NCBI GenBank assembly: GCA_902475285.1 | Contig: CABRZA010000129.1 | Coordinates: forward strand, 1 to 7,044 | DNA from: an uncultured Porphyromonadaceae bacterium | Lineage (GTDB): Bacteria > Bacteroidota > Bacteroidia > Bacteroidales > Muribaculaceae | Direction of reading: 5' to 3' | DNA: 7,044 nucleotides | Shown: positions 1 through 6,987 of the stretch, piece by piece | How the letters are laid out: every line of letters begins with the position of its first letter | Position numbering within the stretch: the first letter of the stretch is position 1 | Program-made: the position numbers and the translations under genes | Notes under the pieces: model-generated | The model's database searches: none | Told to the model about the DNA's origin: nothing | What the model saw: the letters and a program-made list of their open reading frames with translations, nothing else

Positions 1-2
1 AT

Positions 3-44
3 CGTCGCAAGCTACGCGGCCCTATCGGCAACATTTATTATTAA
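3..44 (+). CDS. Possible 3' end of a convergent plus-strand gene (partial)
   Basis: The third plus frame is open from the window edge to a TAA at 42-44 and reads RRKLRGPIGNIYY. This looks like an ordinary basic protein tail, and unlike the other plus-strand frames it is not simply the complement of a recognised gene. If real, the gene runs into the window from the left and converges on the SDR gene, with 25 bases between the two stop codons. The second plus frame is also open, to a TAA at 53-55 (ending LLLNKL), and cannot be excluded. Thirteen codons are too few to name a family, so no function is given. Confidence 0.3.
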   Translation, partial: RRKLRGPIGNIYY

Positions 45-69
45 ACAAGCTCTAAGAGTTGAGCAACAA

Positions 70-825
70 TCACATTGCCGTGAGGCCGCCGTCGACGCTC
101 ACGAGGGCGCCGGTGCAGAATGTGGCGGATGCGGTGAGGTAGTAGACCAGGTCGGCCACTTCTTCCGGGCGGCCCATGCGGCCTATGGGGTGGCAGGCGT
201 CCTCTTCGGCGAGCATGGCGGCCTTGTCGCGGCCACAATCGGCAGAAACGCGGTCGAAGAGACGGTCGACAAGCGGCGTGAAGATGGTGCCGGGACACAC
301 GGCGTTGACGCGCACGCCGTCGGCAGCGAGGTCAAGGGCAAGACTTTTGGCAATCTGGCCGAGGGCGCCCTTTGTCATACCGTAGCCGAAGCTGTGGTAC
401 TTGCCGATTTTCGACTGGTCGGAGGCGTTGATTACCACCGCGCCTCCGCCGGCCTTGATGATTTCGGGCACGGCCACCTGGAGGGTGTAGACGGTGCCGT
501 AGATATTTGTGTCGACAAGGAGCCGGAGCTCGCTGTCGGCTATATCGAGGAGGGTGTTGCGGCGGTGTATGCCGGCGTTGGCGAAGACGGCTCCGAGAGC
601 GCCGAAACGCGCTGTGCCCTGCCCTACTGCCGCTGCAATTTCCTCGCGGCGGCGCGTGTCGGCTTTTACAAAAAGTACGTCGGCGCCCAGTTCGGCTGCC
701 AGGGCGTCGCCCGCTGCGGTGTTGATGTCGGAGAAGGTCACCTTCCAGCCTTCGGCGGCGAAGCGCCGCACGGCGGCCTCGCCTATGCCGGAGGCTCCGC
801 CGGTGATGTAGATGTGATGTGTCAT
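70..825 (-). CDS. Classical short-chain dehydrogenase/reductase (SDR), probably NAD-dependent
   Basis: This encodes a 251-residue cytosolic oxidoreductase with a single Rossmann fold, the usual length for classical SDRs. The dinucleotide-binding motif TGGASGIG lies at residues 8-15. Asp33, at the end of the second beta strand, usually favours NAD(H) over NADP(H). The NAG structural motif is at 83-85. The catalytic tetrad appears complete: Asn107, Ser135, Tyr148 and Lys152 (YGMTK). The stretch around PGTIFTP (178-184) and the C-terminal VDGG (244-247) are also typical of the family. The substrate cannot be read from the sequence; sugar, polyol, hydroxy-acid and steroid dehydrogenases share this fold. 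I chose the ATG at 825, because the in-frame ATG at 852 adds only nine residues (MADPLLFYR), lies inside the terminator-like hairpin, and puts extra sequence before a beta strand that normally starts within a few residues of the N-terminus. The gene follows the efflux operon on the same strand, but no promoter is visible in the 68-base gap, so it depends on readthrough or on a promoter inside the channel gene. Confidence 0.93.
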   Translation of the reverse strand: MTHHIYITGGASGIGEAAVRRFAAEGWKVTFSDINTAAGDALAAELGADVLFVKADTRRREEIAAAVGQGTARFGALGAVFANAGIHRRNTLLDIADSELRLLVDTNIYGTVYTLQVAVPEIIKAGGGAVVINASDQSKIGKYHSFGYGMTKGALGQIAKSLALDLAADGVRVNAVCPGTIFTPLVDRLFDRVSADCGRDKAAMLAEEDACHPIGRMGRPEEVADLVYYLTASATFCTGALVSVDGGLTAM

Positions 826-832
826 GCGGTAG

Positions 833-869
833 AATAAAAGAGGGTCCGCCACGTCGAGGCGGCGGACCC
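833..869 (-). terminator. Intrinsic terminator of the efflux operon, immediately before the SDR gene
   Basis: On the minus strand a perfect 9-bp GC-rich stem (GGGTCCGCC at 861-869 pairing with GGCGGACCC at 842-850) encloses a 10-base loop. It is followed directly by the T-rich run TCTTTTATT (841-833). It begins 24 bases after the channel gene's stop codon. The T-run is only on the minus-strand side, so it would act on transcripts of the efflux operon and not on plus-strand transcripts. Its tail ends 7 bases before the SDR start at 825, so it could also limit SDR expression as a leaky terminator, or act as a processing or stability hairpin between two parts of one transcript. Confidence 0.72.
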
Positions 870-893
870 ATCAAACGGTGTGTTTCAAAAATC

Positions 894-2282
894 TTATCGA
901 CCTCCGCCGAGAGCCTGGTAGAGGTTTATTACCGCGCGGGCGCGAGCGAGCTCGGTGTTGATCTGGCTAATCTGTGCCGAGAGCAGCCCCTGCTGCGCAG
1001 TGAGCACCTCGAGGTAGTTGGTGGTGCCGGTGGAGTACATCATGAGGTCCTGTGTATATTCCACAGACTTCTCCAGGTTCTCTACCTGCTGGCGCAGGAG
1101 CGTGGACTTCTCGATGCTCTTTTCGTAGACTGTGAGGGCGTCCGACACTTCGGCGGCGGCATTGAGGAGCGAATACTCGAAGTTGTTCATGGCCTGCTTC
1201 TGCTGAGCCTTGGAGGCCTGGAGGCGGGCTATGTTCTGGCCGCGCGAGAAGAGCGGGGCCACGAGCGAGCCGGCAAGCTGGTAGAACCACTGTCCGGGGT
1301 TCGACACCATCGAGCCCAGGAGGTTGGTGAAGCCGCCGTTGGCGGTGATGGTGAGGCCGGGATAGAAGGCGGCGCGGGCGCTGTTGGTGGCGTAGTATGC
1401 GGCGGCGAGGTCCTGCTCGGCGGCGGCAACGTCGGGGCGCACGGCAAGTTCGGCCATAGGCACGCCGGCACGGAATACCTGCGGCACCTGAAGGTCGACG
1501 GTCTGGGTCACGGCCCACGACTGAGGCATGGTGTTGAGCAGGAGGCTCATGGTGTTGTTGAGCGCGTCGACCTGGCTTTCAAGGTCGGTGATGGAGCTGA
1601 GGATGCTGTAATAGTTGGCTGCCGACTGCACGACGGCGGCTTCTGTCACGCCACGGCCGGCCTCCTTGAGGTCGCGCATGGTCTGCACGGTCTCCTTCCA
1701 GAGCTCGGCGGTGCTGCGCGAGAGGTTGAGCTGGTTGTGGATGGCGGCGAGCGAATAGTAGGTGGTGGCTACGGCCGATATTATCTGGCTGCGCACGGCC
1801 TGAGCGTAGGCCTCGCTTTTGAGGAGGGCGGCCTGTGCGCCGCGCTTGCTGTTGAGAATCTTGCCGAAGATGTCAACCTCCCAGCTGAGCTGCGCGGGCA
1901 GGGTGTAGCTCCAGCTGAGGTCGCTGCCGGCGAAGGATGCGCCGGCGCCGTTGGGCGCCAGTGCGAGCGAGGGCAGATAGCTCAGCTTGGCGCCACGGAG
2001 GTTGGCCTGTGCCACCTCGACGTTGAGCTGTGCATTGCGCAGGTTGGTGTTGGCCTCGAGAGCGCGGTTGATGAGCACCACGAGCTGGGGGTCGGTGAAG
2101 ACGTCCTCCCACAGAAGGTTGCCAAAGGCGGCGGAGTCGACCTCCATGGCACGGGCCTCGGCGTACTCCTTGGTGAGGGGTGTCGAGGTGGGCGTCTCGT
2201 ATTTTTTGTAGATGTGGCATCCCGACAGCCCCGCCGTGAGCACGGCGGCGGCTGCAAGACGCACTATATAGTTGACTTTCAT
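894..2282 (-). CDS. Outer-membrane efflux channel lipoprotein (OprM/NodT family, TolC-like)
   Basis: This 462-residue protein is the outer-membrane exit duct of the tripartite pump. Trimers of this family form a beta-barrel in the outer membrane and a long alpha-helical tunnel in the periplasm. Residues 1-21 are a lipoprotein signal peptide with lipobox LSGC, so Cys22 is the predicted acylated N-terminus, as in OprM. The two repeated outer-membrane-efflux halves span roughly 55-255 and 280-458. Family signatures are WEVDIFGKI (134-142), RPDVAAAEQDL (282-292), PLFSRGQNIA (343-352) and YLEVLTAQQGLLSAQ (423-437), and long Ala/Gln/Leu-rich helices fill the spaces between them. Length is normal for OprM relatives (about 460-490). 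The ATG at 2282 is 9 bases after the pump gene's stop with no clear Shine-Dalgarno, which is common in Bacteroidota, and translational linkage with the pump gene is likely. The equivalent in Bacteroides fragilis pumps is called BmeC. I do not assign a symbol because several paralogues exist per genome. Confidence 0.96.
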   Translation of the reverse strand: MKVNYIVRLAAAAVLTAGLSGCHIYKKYETPTSTPLTKEYAEARAMEVDSAAFGNLLWEDVFTDPQLVVLINRALEANTNLRNAQLNVEVAQANLRGAKLSYLPSLALAPNGAGASFAGSDLSWSYTLPAQLSWEVDIFGKILNSKRGAQAALLKSEAYAQAVRSQIISAVATTYYSLAAIHNQLNLSRSTAELWKETVQTMRDLKEAGRGVTEAAVVQSAANYYSILSSITDLESQVDALNNTMSLLLNTMPQSWAVTQTVDLQVPQVFRAGVPMAELAVRPDVAAAEQDLAAAYYATNSARAAFYPGLTITANGGFTNLLGSMVSNPGQWFYQLAGSLVAPLFSRGQNIARLQASKAQQKQAMNNFEYSLLNAAAEVSDALTVYEKSIEKSTLLRQQVENLEKSVEYTQDLMMYSTGTTNYLEVLTAQQGLLSAQISQINTELARARAVINLYQALGGGR

Positions 2283-2291
2283 AGTGTCGGT

Positions 2292-5200
2292 TTATTGAGC
2301 GTATTGTTCTATTTCGTTCTCGATGGTGCCGCCGGGCTCCTCGTTGTGCCACTGTATGGGCTTGATCTTCTCCTGGATGAGCTGGAACACCACAAAGAGT
2401 GCGGGCACAACGAATATCTGGCATATCATGCCTATGAGCATGCCGCCTACCGAGCCGGCGCCGAGGGCGCGGTTGCCGTTGGCGCCTACGCCGTGGGCGA
2501 ACATCATAGGCAGAAGGCCGATAACCATGGCGAGCGACGTCATGAGAATGGGTCGGAGTCGGGCCGACGCACCTGCAATGGCGGCGTTGATTACCGACAT
2601 GCCCGTGTTGCGGCGCTCGAGGGCGAACTCAACGATGAGGATGGCGTTCTTGGCCAGAAGGCCTATGAGCATGATGAGGGCAATCTGGAGGTAGATGTTG
2701 TTGGAGATGCCGAATATCGATGCGAAGATGAATGCGCCGGCGAGGCCGAAGGGTATGGAGAGGATTACGGCGAAGGGCAGCATGTAGCTCTCGTACTGTG
2801 CCGACAGAAGCAGGTAGACGAAGAGGAGGCAGAGGCCGAAGATTGTGGCCGTGGTCGACGAGCTTCCACTGCCGGCCTCCTCGCGCGTCATGCCGGCATA
2901 CTCATAGCCGTAGCCCTGGGGCAGTGTGCGGGCTGCCACACGCTCGATGGCGGCGATGGCCTCGCCCGACGAGAAGCCGGGGTTGGGCGTACCGCTCACA
3001 GAGATTGAGGTGAACATATTGAAGCGGTTCATCAGGTCGGGACCGTAGACGCGCGTGAGCTTCACGAAGTTGGAGATGGGGGCCATCTCGTTGCCGTTGC
3101 GTATTTTCACCTGGTTGAGGGTTTCGGGGTTGACGCGCGACTCGGGGGGTGCCTGCATCATCACGCGGTAGATTTTGCCGAAACGGTTGAAGTTCGACAC
3201 ATACATACCGCCGTAGTAGCCCTGGAGGGTGGAGAGAATGGTCTTGGGGCTTATGCCGGCAGTCTTGGCCTTGGCGGCGTCGATGTCGATCATATACTGC
3301 GGGAAGGTCGGGTTGAAGGTGGTGTAGGCGGCCTGAATCTCGGGCTGTTGGTTGAGCTCGGCAAGGAAGCCCTGCACCACGCCGAAGAACTGGTTGATGT
3401 CGCCGCCGGTGCGGTCCTGCACCTTCATTTCGAAGCCGTTGGTTGCGGAGTAGCCCGTAATCATAGGCGGTGCGAAAATCATCACACGGCCGTCGCGGAT
3501 GTGCTGCGAAGTGAGGTAGTAGAGCTGCTTGATGATGTTGTCGGAGCTCTGGCTGGCGTCGCGTTCGCTCCAGTCTTTGAGCTTGATGATGAATGCACCG
3601 TAGGTCGGGCCCTGGCCGGCGATGAAGCTGTAGCCATTGATGGCCTGGCGTATCTTCACGCCGGGGATGGTGGCGGCGAGGGAGTCGACCTGGTTGAGGA
3701 CCTCGGTTGTGCGCTCCTGCGATGTGCCGGCAGGCATGTCGACCATGGCGAAGATTACGCCCGTGTCCTCGTTGGGCACGAGGGCCGAGGGGGTGCTGCG
3801 CATGAGAAGGACAAGGACGAGCACGGCCACAATCACCGTGGCGAAGGATATTATCTTATGCTTGGCAAACCAAGTGGCGCCCTTGCTGTAACCGGCGAGG
3901 AGCTTGCCGAAGTTCTTCTCGAACGAGCGGTGGAAGCGCTTGCCGAAGAGACCGAGCACGGCCACAATTGCCACGGCCCAGGCCACACAGCTCAGGGCCA
4001 CGTTCTCGAAGCTGTACCAGCCCAGCACCATGAAGGTGATGGTGGCCACAAGAAGAACGAAGGTGATGAGCGGGTGAATGTCGAGGGCGAAGGTGCGGCG
4101 GTAGCGCTGGCCCATGGCCTGACCGGCGGCACGGTAGGCGTCGCCCATGCGTTGGCCGAGGCTATGCTGCTCGCCGTCCTGGGCGATATGGGGTTTGAGG
4201 AAGAGGGCGCACAGCGCCGGCGACAGCGTGAGGGCGTTGACGGCCGAGAAGCCGATGGCTATGGCCATGGTGAGGCCGAACTGGCGGTAGAACACACCCG
4301 AGGTGCCGCTCATGAACGACACAGGGATGAACACCAGCATCATTACAAGCGTAATCGACACAAGTGCGCCGGCAATCTCGCCCATGGCATCGATGGAGGC
4401 GCGGCGTGCCGAGGCGTAGCCCTGGTCGAGCTTGGCGTGCACGGCCTCGACTACCACAATGGCGTCGTCGACCACAATCGCAATCGCAAGCACGAGGGCC
4501 GAGAGGGTGATGAGGTTGATGGAGAAGCCGATTAGCTTCATCACGAAGAACGTACCGATAAGGGCCACGGGAATGGCGATTGCGGGGATGAGCGTGCTCC
4601 GAATGTCTTGCAGGAACACATACACCACGAAGAACACAAGGATGAATGCCTCGATGAGCGTGTGGATTACGGTGTTGATGGAGGCGTAGAGGAAGTCGTT
4701 GTTGTTCATCGGCACGTTGAACTCCGTGCCCTGCGGGAGGTTGGCCTTGAGCTTGTCGACGAGCTTAAGACAGTCGTTGATGATCTGCGTGGCGTTGGAG
4801 CCCGGCGTCTGGAACACGATGGCCATGGCGGCAAGCTGGCCGTTGGCCTTGTTGCTGAAGCCGTAGGTGAGGCGGCCGAGCTCAATTTCGGCCACGTCCT
4901 TGAGGTAGAGCACCTCGCCGTTGGAGCCGGTGCGCACCACGATGTCGCCGAACTGCTCGGGGGTGGTGAGACGGCCTCGGTAGCGCATGATGTACTGGAA
5001 CGACTGGTTGCCCTGCTCGCCGAAGGCACCGGGAGCGGCCTCGATATTCTGCTCGGCAAGGGCGGCGGAAATATCGGAGGGCATGAGGTGGTACTGCGCC
5101 ATCACCTCGGGCTTGAGCCATATACGCATGGAGTAGTCGGCGCCGAACGACATTACGTCGCCCACGCCCTCAACGCGCTGAAGTTCGGGAATGACGTTGA

Positions 5201-5687
5201 TCTTCATGTAGTTGTCGAGGAACTCGGCGCTATACTGTCGCGAGGTCGTGGTGTCGACCAGAGCCACGCCGAGAAGCATCGACGTCTGGCGCTTGCGGGT
5301 CTGCACACCTACCTGGTTCACTTCGGAAGGCAGGAGATTGGAGGCCTTGGCCACGCGGTTCTGCACGTCGACGGCGGCCATGTTGGGGTCGAAGCCCTGT
5401 TCGAAATATACGTTGATGGTGGCGCTGCCCGTGTTGGTGGCTGTCGACTCCATGTAGGTCATACCCTCGGCGCCGTTGATCGACTCTTCGAGGGGGGCTA
5501 TCACGGAGTTGAGCACGGCCTGGGCGTTGGCGCCGATGTAGTCGGTGGTCACCGAAATCGTAGGCGGCGCTATGTCGGGGTACTGCGTCACCGGCAGCGA
5601 CGTCAGGCCGATAATGCCCAGCAGGACGATGAATATCGATATCACCGTCGACAGCACGGGGCGGTTGATGAATCTGTCAAGTTTCAT
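2292..5687 (-). CDS. RND multidrug efflux pump, HAE1 family (AcrB/MexB/BmeB-like), with an enlarged central linker
   Basis: This 1131-residue inner-membrane pump exchanges protons for drugs or other amphiphiles and works as a trimer. Predicted TM1 is at about 11-30, TM2-TM6 at 338-492, TM7 at 611-630 and TM8-TM12 at 943-1105. Two large periplasmic porter/docking loops lie at about 31-337 and 631-942. The proton relay of AcrB (Asp407, Asp408, Lys940, Arg971, Thr978) is matched by Asp407, Asp408, Lys1013, Arg1043 and Thr1050, so the pump should be active. Phe181 matches AcrB Phe178 of the deep binding pocket, while the AcrB Phe136 position appears to be Met137. The loop NGYSFIAGQGPTYG (684-697) corresponds to the AcrB switch loop region. 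The protein is about 80 residues longer than AcrB, mostly because of an insertion at about 501-583 with two hydrophobic stretches (538-558 and 562-581), giving 14 predicted membrane helices. The start at 5687 (MKLDRFINRP) fits the family's N-terminus. Substrates cannot be read from the sequence. Confidence 0.98.
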   Translation of the reverse strand: MKLDRFINRPVLSTVISIFIVLLGIIGLTSLPVTQYPDIAPPTISVTTDYIGANAQAVLNSVIAPLEESINGAEGMTYMESTATNTGSATINVYFEQGFDPNMAAVDVQNRVAKASNLLPSEVNQVGVQTRKRQTSMLLGVALVDTTTSRQYSAEFLDNYMKINVIPELQRVEGVGDVMSFGADYSMRIWLKPEVMAQYHLMPSDISAALAEQNIEAAPGAFGEQGNQSFQYIMRYRGRLTTPEQFGDIVVRTGSNGEVLYLKDVAEIELGRLTYGFSNKANGQLAAMAIVFQTPGSNATQIINDCLKLVDKLKANLPQGTEFNVPMNNNDFLYASINTVIHTLIEAFILVFFVVYVFLQDIRSTLIPAIAIPVALIGTFFVMKLIGFSINLITLSALVLAIAIVVDDAIVVVEAVHAKLDQGYASARRASIDAMGEIAGALVSITLVMMLVFIPVSFMSGTSGVFYRQFGLTMAIAIGFSAVNALTLSPALCALFLKPHIAQDGEQHSLGQRMGDAYRAAGQAMGQRYRRTFALDIHPLITFVLLVATITFMVLGWYSFENVALSCVAWAVAIVAVLGLFGKRFHRSFEKNFGKLLAGYSKGATWFAKHKIISFATVIVAVLVLVLLMRSTPSALVPNEDTGVIFAMVDMPAGTSQERTTEVLNQVDSLAATIPGVKIRQAINGYSFIAGQGPTYGAFIIKLKDWSERDASQSSDNIIKQLYYLTSQHIRDGRVMIFAPPMITGYSATNGFEMKVQDRTGGDINQFFGVVQGFLAELNQQPEIQAAYTTFNPTFPQYMIDIDAAKAKTAGISPKTILSTLQGYYGGMYVSNFNRFGKIYRVMMQAPPESRVNPETLNQVKIRNGNEMAPISNFVKLTRVYGPDLMNRFNMFTSISVSGTPNPGFSSGEAIAAIERVAARTLPQGYGYEYAGMTREEAGSGSSSTTATIFGLCLLFVYLLLSAQYESYMLPFAVILSIPFGLAGAFIFASIFGISNNIYLQIALIMLIGLLAKNAILIVEFALERRNTGMSVINAAIAGASARLRPILMTSLAMVIGLLPMMFAHGVGANGNRALGAGSVGGMLIGMICQIFVVPALFVVFQLIQEKIKPIQWHNEEPGGTIENEIEQYAQ

Positions 5688-5739
5688 TGCTCAATGTTAC
5701 TTTTTCGATAAATCGGTAAGTTGTTTCACACCCGTGGCA

Positions 5740-6888
5740 TCACTGTGCGGGAGCTGCCTGGGGCTGCTTGGGGCTTACGGGCATATTGGCGCGCACCACA
5801 GTGCCCACGCCTTCGGTGACGATGCGGTCGCCGGCGTTGAGGCCCGAGGTTACCACGAAGGTCTGGCCGTCGTTGTAGGGCTGCACGGTGATTTGCGTCG
5901 GCACGGTCATGTTGCTGTCGTTGAGGACATACACATAGCGGAGGTCCTGCAGCTCGTAGGTGGCGCGCTGGGGTATTACGAGCACGTTCTCGCTGGCACG
6001 CGGCACGATGATTTGGCCGGTGTTGCCGCTGCGGAGCATGCCCGAGGGGTTGGCGAAGAGAGCGCGTGCCGAAGCGGCGCCGGTGGAATTGTCGATTACG
6101 CCCGACACCGTGGCCACCTTACCCTCGATGGGGTAGATGCTGCCGTCGGCAAGCTGAAGCTTCACTGCGGGCATTGCGGCCATGCCGGCCTCGACGCTCT
6201 TGGTGCCGTTGTCGGTGAGCTGGAGGAGGTCCTTTTCGTTGATGGAGAAATAGGCGTATACCTCAGAGTTGTCGGAAATGGTGGTGAGAGGCTGCACCGA
6301 CGAAGGCGATGCAAGCGAGCCCTCACGGTTGGGTATTGTGCCCACCACGCCGTCGCTGGGAGCCGTCACGGTGGTGTAGGCCAGATTCTTGCGTGCCGTC
6401 ACGAGGGCTGCCTGAGCCTGTGCGAGGGCTGCCTTGGCCTGTGCCAGCTGGTTGGCGGCAAGCTGCCATTCGGTGTGGCTTATAATATTCTTGTCGAGGA
6501 GCATACGCTTGTTCTGCTCCGTTATCTCTGCTGTGCTCACGGCGCTCTGCGCGCTGGCCACATTTGCCTGGGCCTGGTCGACGGCGGCCTGGAACTGAAC
6601 CTGATCGATGGTGAACAGCACCTGACCCTTGCGCACGCGGTCGCCTTCGTCGACGTGCACCTTGGTGATGAAACCGCTCACCTGCGGACGGATGTCGATG
6701 TCGGTCTTGCCGCGCAGGGTTGCGGGATAATTGCTCTGATACTCTGCCGTCGACGGCTCTACCGTCATCACGGCAACTTGCGGAGCCTGCTGCATGGCTC
6801 CGGCGCTTTGTTGTTTTCCGCCGCACGACGTAAGGGTGCCGAGCGCCATAAGCCCGGCAGCGGCGAGAGTGAAAGCTTCGTGTCTCAT
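5740..6888 (-). CDS. Periplasmic adaptor lipoprotein of RND efflux pump (membrane fusion protein, AcrA/MexA-like)
   Basis: This 382-residue protein joins the RND pump to the outer-membrane channel. Residues 1-21 are a lipoprotein signal with lipobox LTSC, so Cys22 should be acylated and tether it to the inner membrane. Domains follow in the usual order: first half of the lipoyl domain at about 64-98 (VSGFITKVHVDEGDRVRKGQ within it), a short alpha-helical hairpin at about 99-171 rich in Ala and Gln, second half of the lipoyl domain at about 172-205 (VTAPSDGVVG), beta-barrel at about 207-290 and membrane-proximal domain to about 372. At the hairpin tip, the RxxxLxxxxxxS motif that AcrA/MexA use to dock on TolC-type channels reads Asn126, Leu130, Ser137, with Lys127 and Arg128 next to the Asn. 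A longer reading frame begins at an ATG at 6957, but this overlaps the promoter's -7 element, and the lipoprotein signal begins cleanly at 6888. It is the first gene of the operon, and the pump gene starts 52 bases after its stop codon. Confidence 0.96.
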   Translation of the reverse strand: MRHEAFTLAAAGLMALGTLTSCGGKQQSAGAMQQAPQVAVMTVEPSTAEYQSNYPATLRGKTDIDIRPQVSGFITKVHVDEGDRVRKGQVLFTIDQVQFQAAVDQAQANVASAQSAVSTAEITEQNKRMLLDKNIISHTEWQLAANQLAQAKAALAQAQAALVTARKNLAYTTVTAPSDGVVGTIPNREGSLASPSSVQPLTTISDNSEVYAYFSINEKDLLQLTDNGTKSVEAGMAAMPAVKLQLADGSIYPIEGKVATVSGVIDNSTGAASARALFANPSGMLRSGNTGQIIVPRASENVLVIPQRATYELQDLRYVYVLNDSNMTVPTQITVQPYNDGQTFVVTSGLNAGDRIVTEGVGTVVRANMPVSPKQPQAAPAQ

Positions 6889-6922
6889 ATATCTATTATC
6901 TGTTTCGTTGGCCAATGAAGAT

Positions 6923-6948
6923 AAAACTATGTTATAAAACATATTTTT
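6923..6948. promoter_or_regulatory. 26-bp imperfect palindrome, candidate operator of the efflux operon
   Basis: Two 11-base arms, with one mismatched pair (6927 against 6944), surround a 4-base centre at 6934-6937; the inner six pairs are TATGTT and AACATA. It begins about 6 bases downstream of the -7 element, so it would cover about +1 to +26 of the transcript. That is a common place for a dimeric repressor such as a TetR- or MarR-family protein. The arms are AT-rich and there is no T-run suited to a terminator in this position, so operator is preferred over attenuator. The binding protein is not in the window and its identity is unknown. Confidence 0.45.
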
Positions 6949-6954
6949 CCGCTG

Positions 6955-6987
6955 CAAAGTTACGAAAATTACGTTGCGGCTCAGTAA
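6955..6987 (-). promoter_or_regulatory. Bacteroidales-type promoter of the efflux operon
   Basis: On the minus strand TAACTTTG (6962-6955) matches the Bacteroidales -7 consensus TAnnTTTG exactly. Twenty bases further upstream is TTACT (6987-6983), a weak match to the -33 element TTTG. Transcription would start near 6948-6950, giving a leader of about 60 bases before the ATG at 6888. An A/T-rich tract (about 6986-7007) lies just upstream and could help polymerase binding. The rest of the upstream region, to 7044, shows no gene or other signal that I can support. Confidence 0.7.

Noticed and set aside
49..64. Possible hairpin (GCTC/GAGC) after the SDR stop as a terminator
   Set aside because: Only 4 bp can pair around an 8-base loop and there is no useful T-run, so I do not call a terminator here.
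190..837. Plus-strand frame of 215 codons opposite the SDR
   Set aside because: It is in codon register with the SDR on the minus strand, whose catalytic motifs are complete, so it is a shadow.
819..3008. A 729-codon open frame on the plus strand across the channel and pump genes
   Set aside because: It is exactly in codon register with the channel and pump genes on the other strand, which both happen to share one phase. Stops appear there only where the sense genes use TTA, CTA or TCA, which this GC-rich coding DNA uses rarely. Its composition (Gly, His, Glu, Ala and Val rich) is what complementary codons give, and it has no recognisable domain.
3348..5711. Plus-strand open frames of 395 and 367 codons (3348-4535 and 4608-5711)
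   Set aside because: They are antisense to the well-supported RND pump in the same codon register and have the same low-complexity composition. No protein family is recognisable.
5706..5715. Small palindrome CGAT-AA-ATCG in the gap between the adaptor and pump genes
   Set aside because: The 4-base arms with a 2-base centre are too short to call an operator, terminator or processing site.
5545..6918. A 457-codon plus-strand open frame opposite the adaptor
   Set aside because: It is antisense to the adaptor gene and extends through the intergenic gap and into the pump gene, with no signs of coding of its own.
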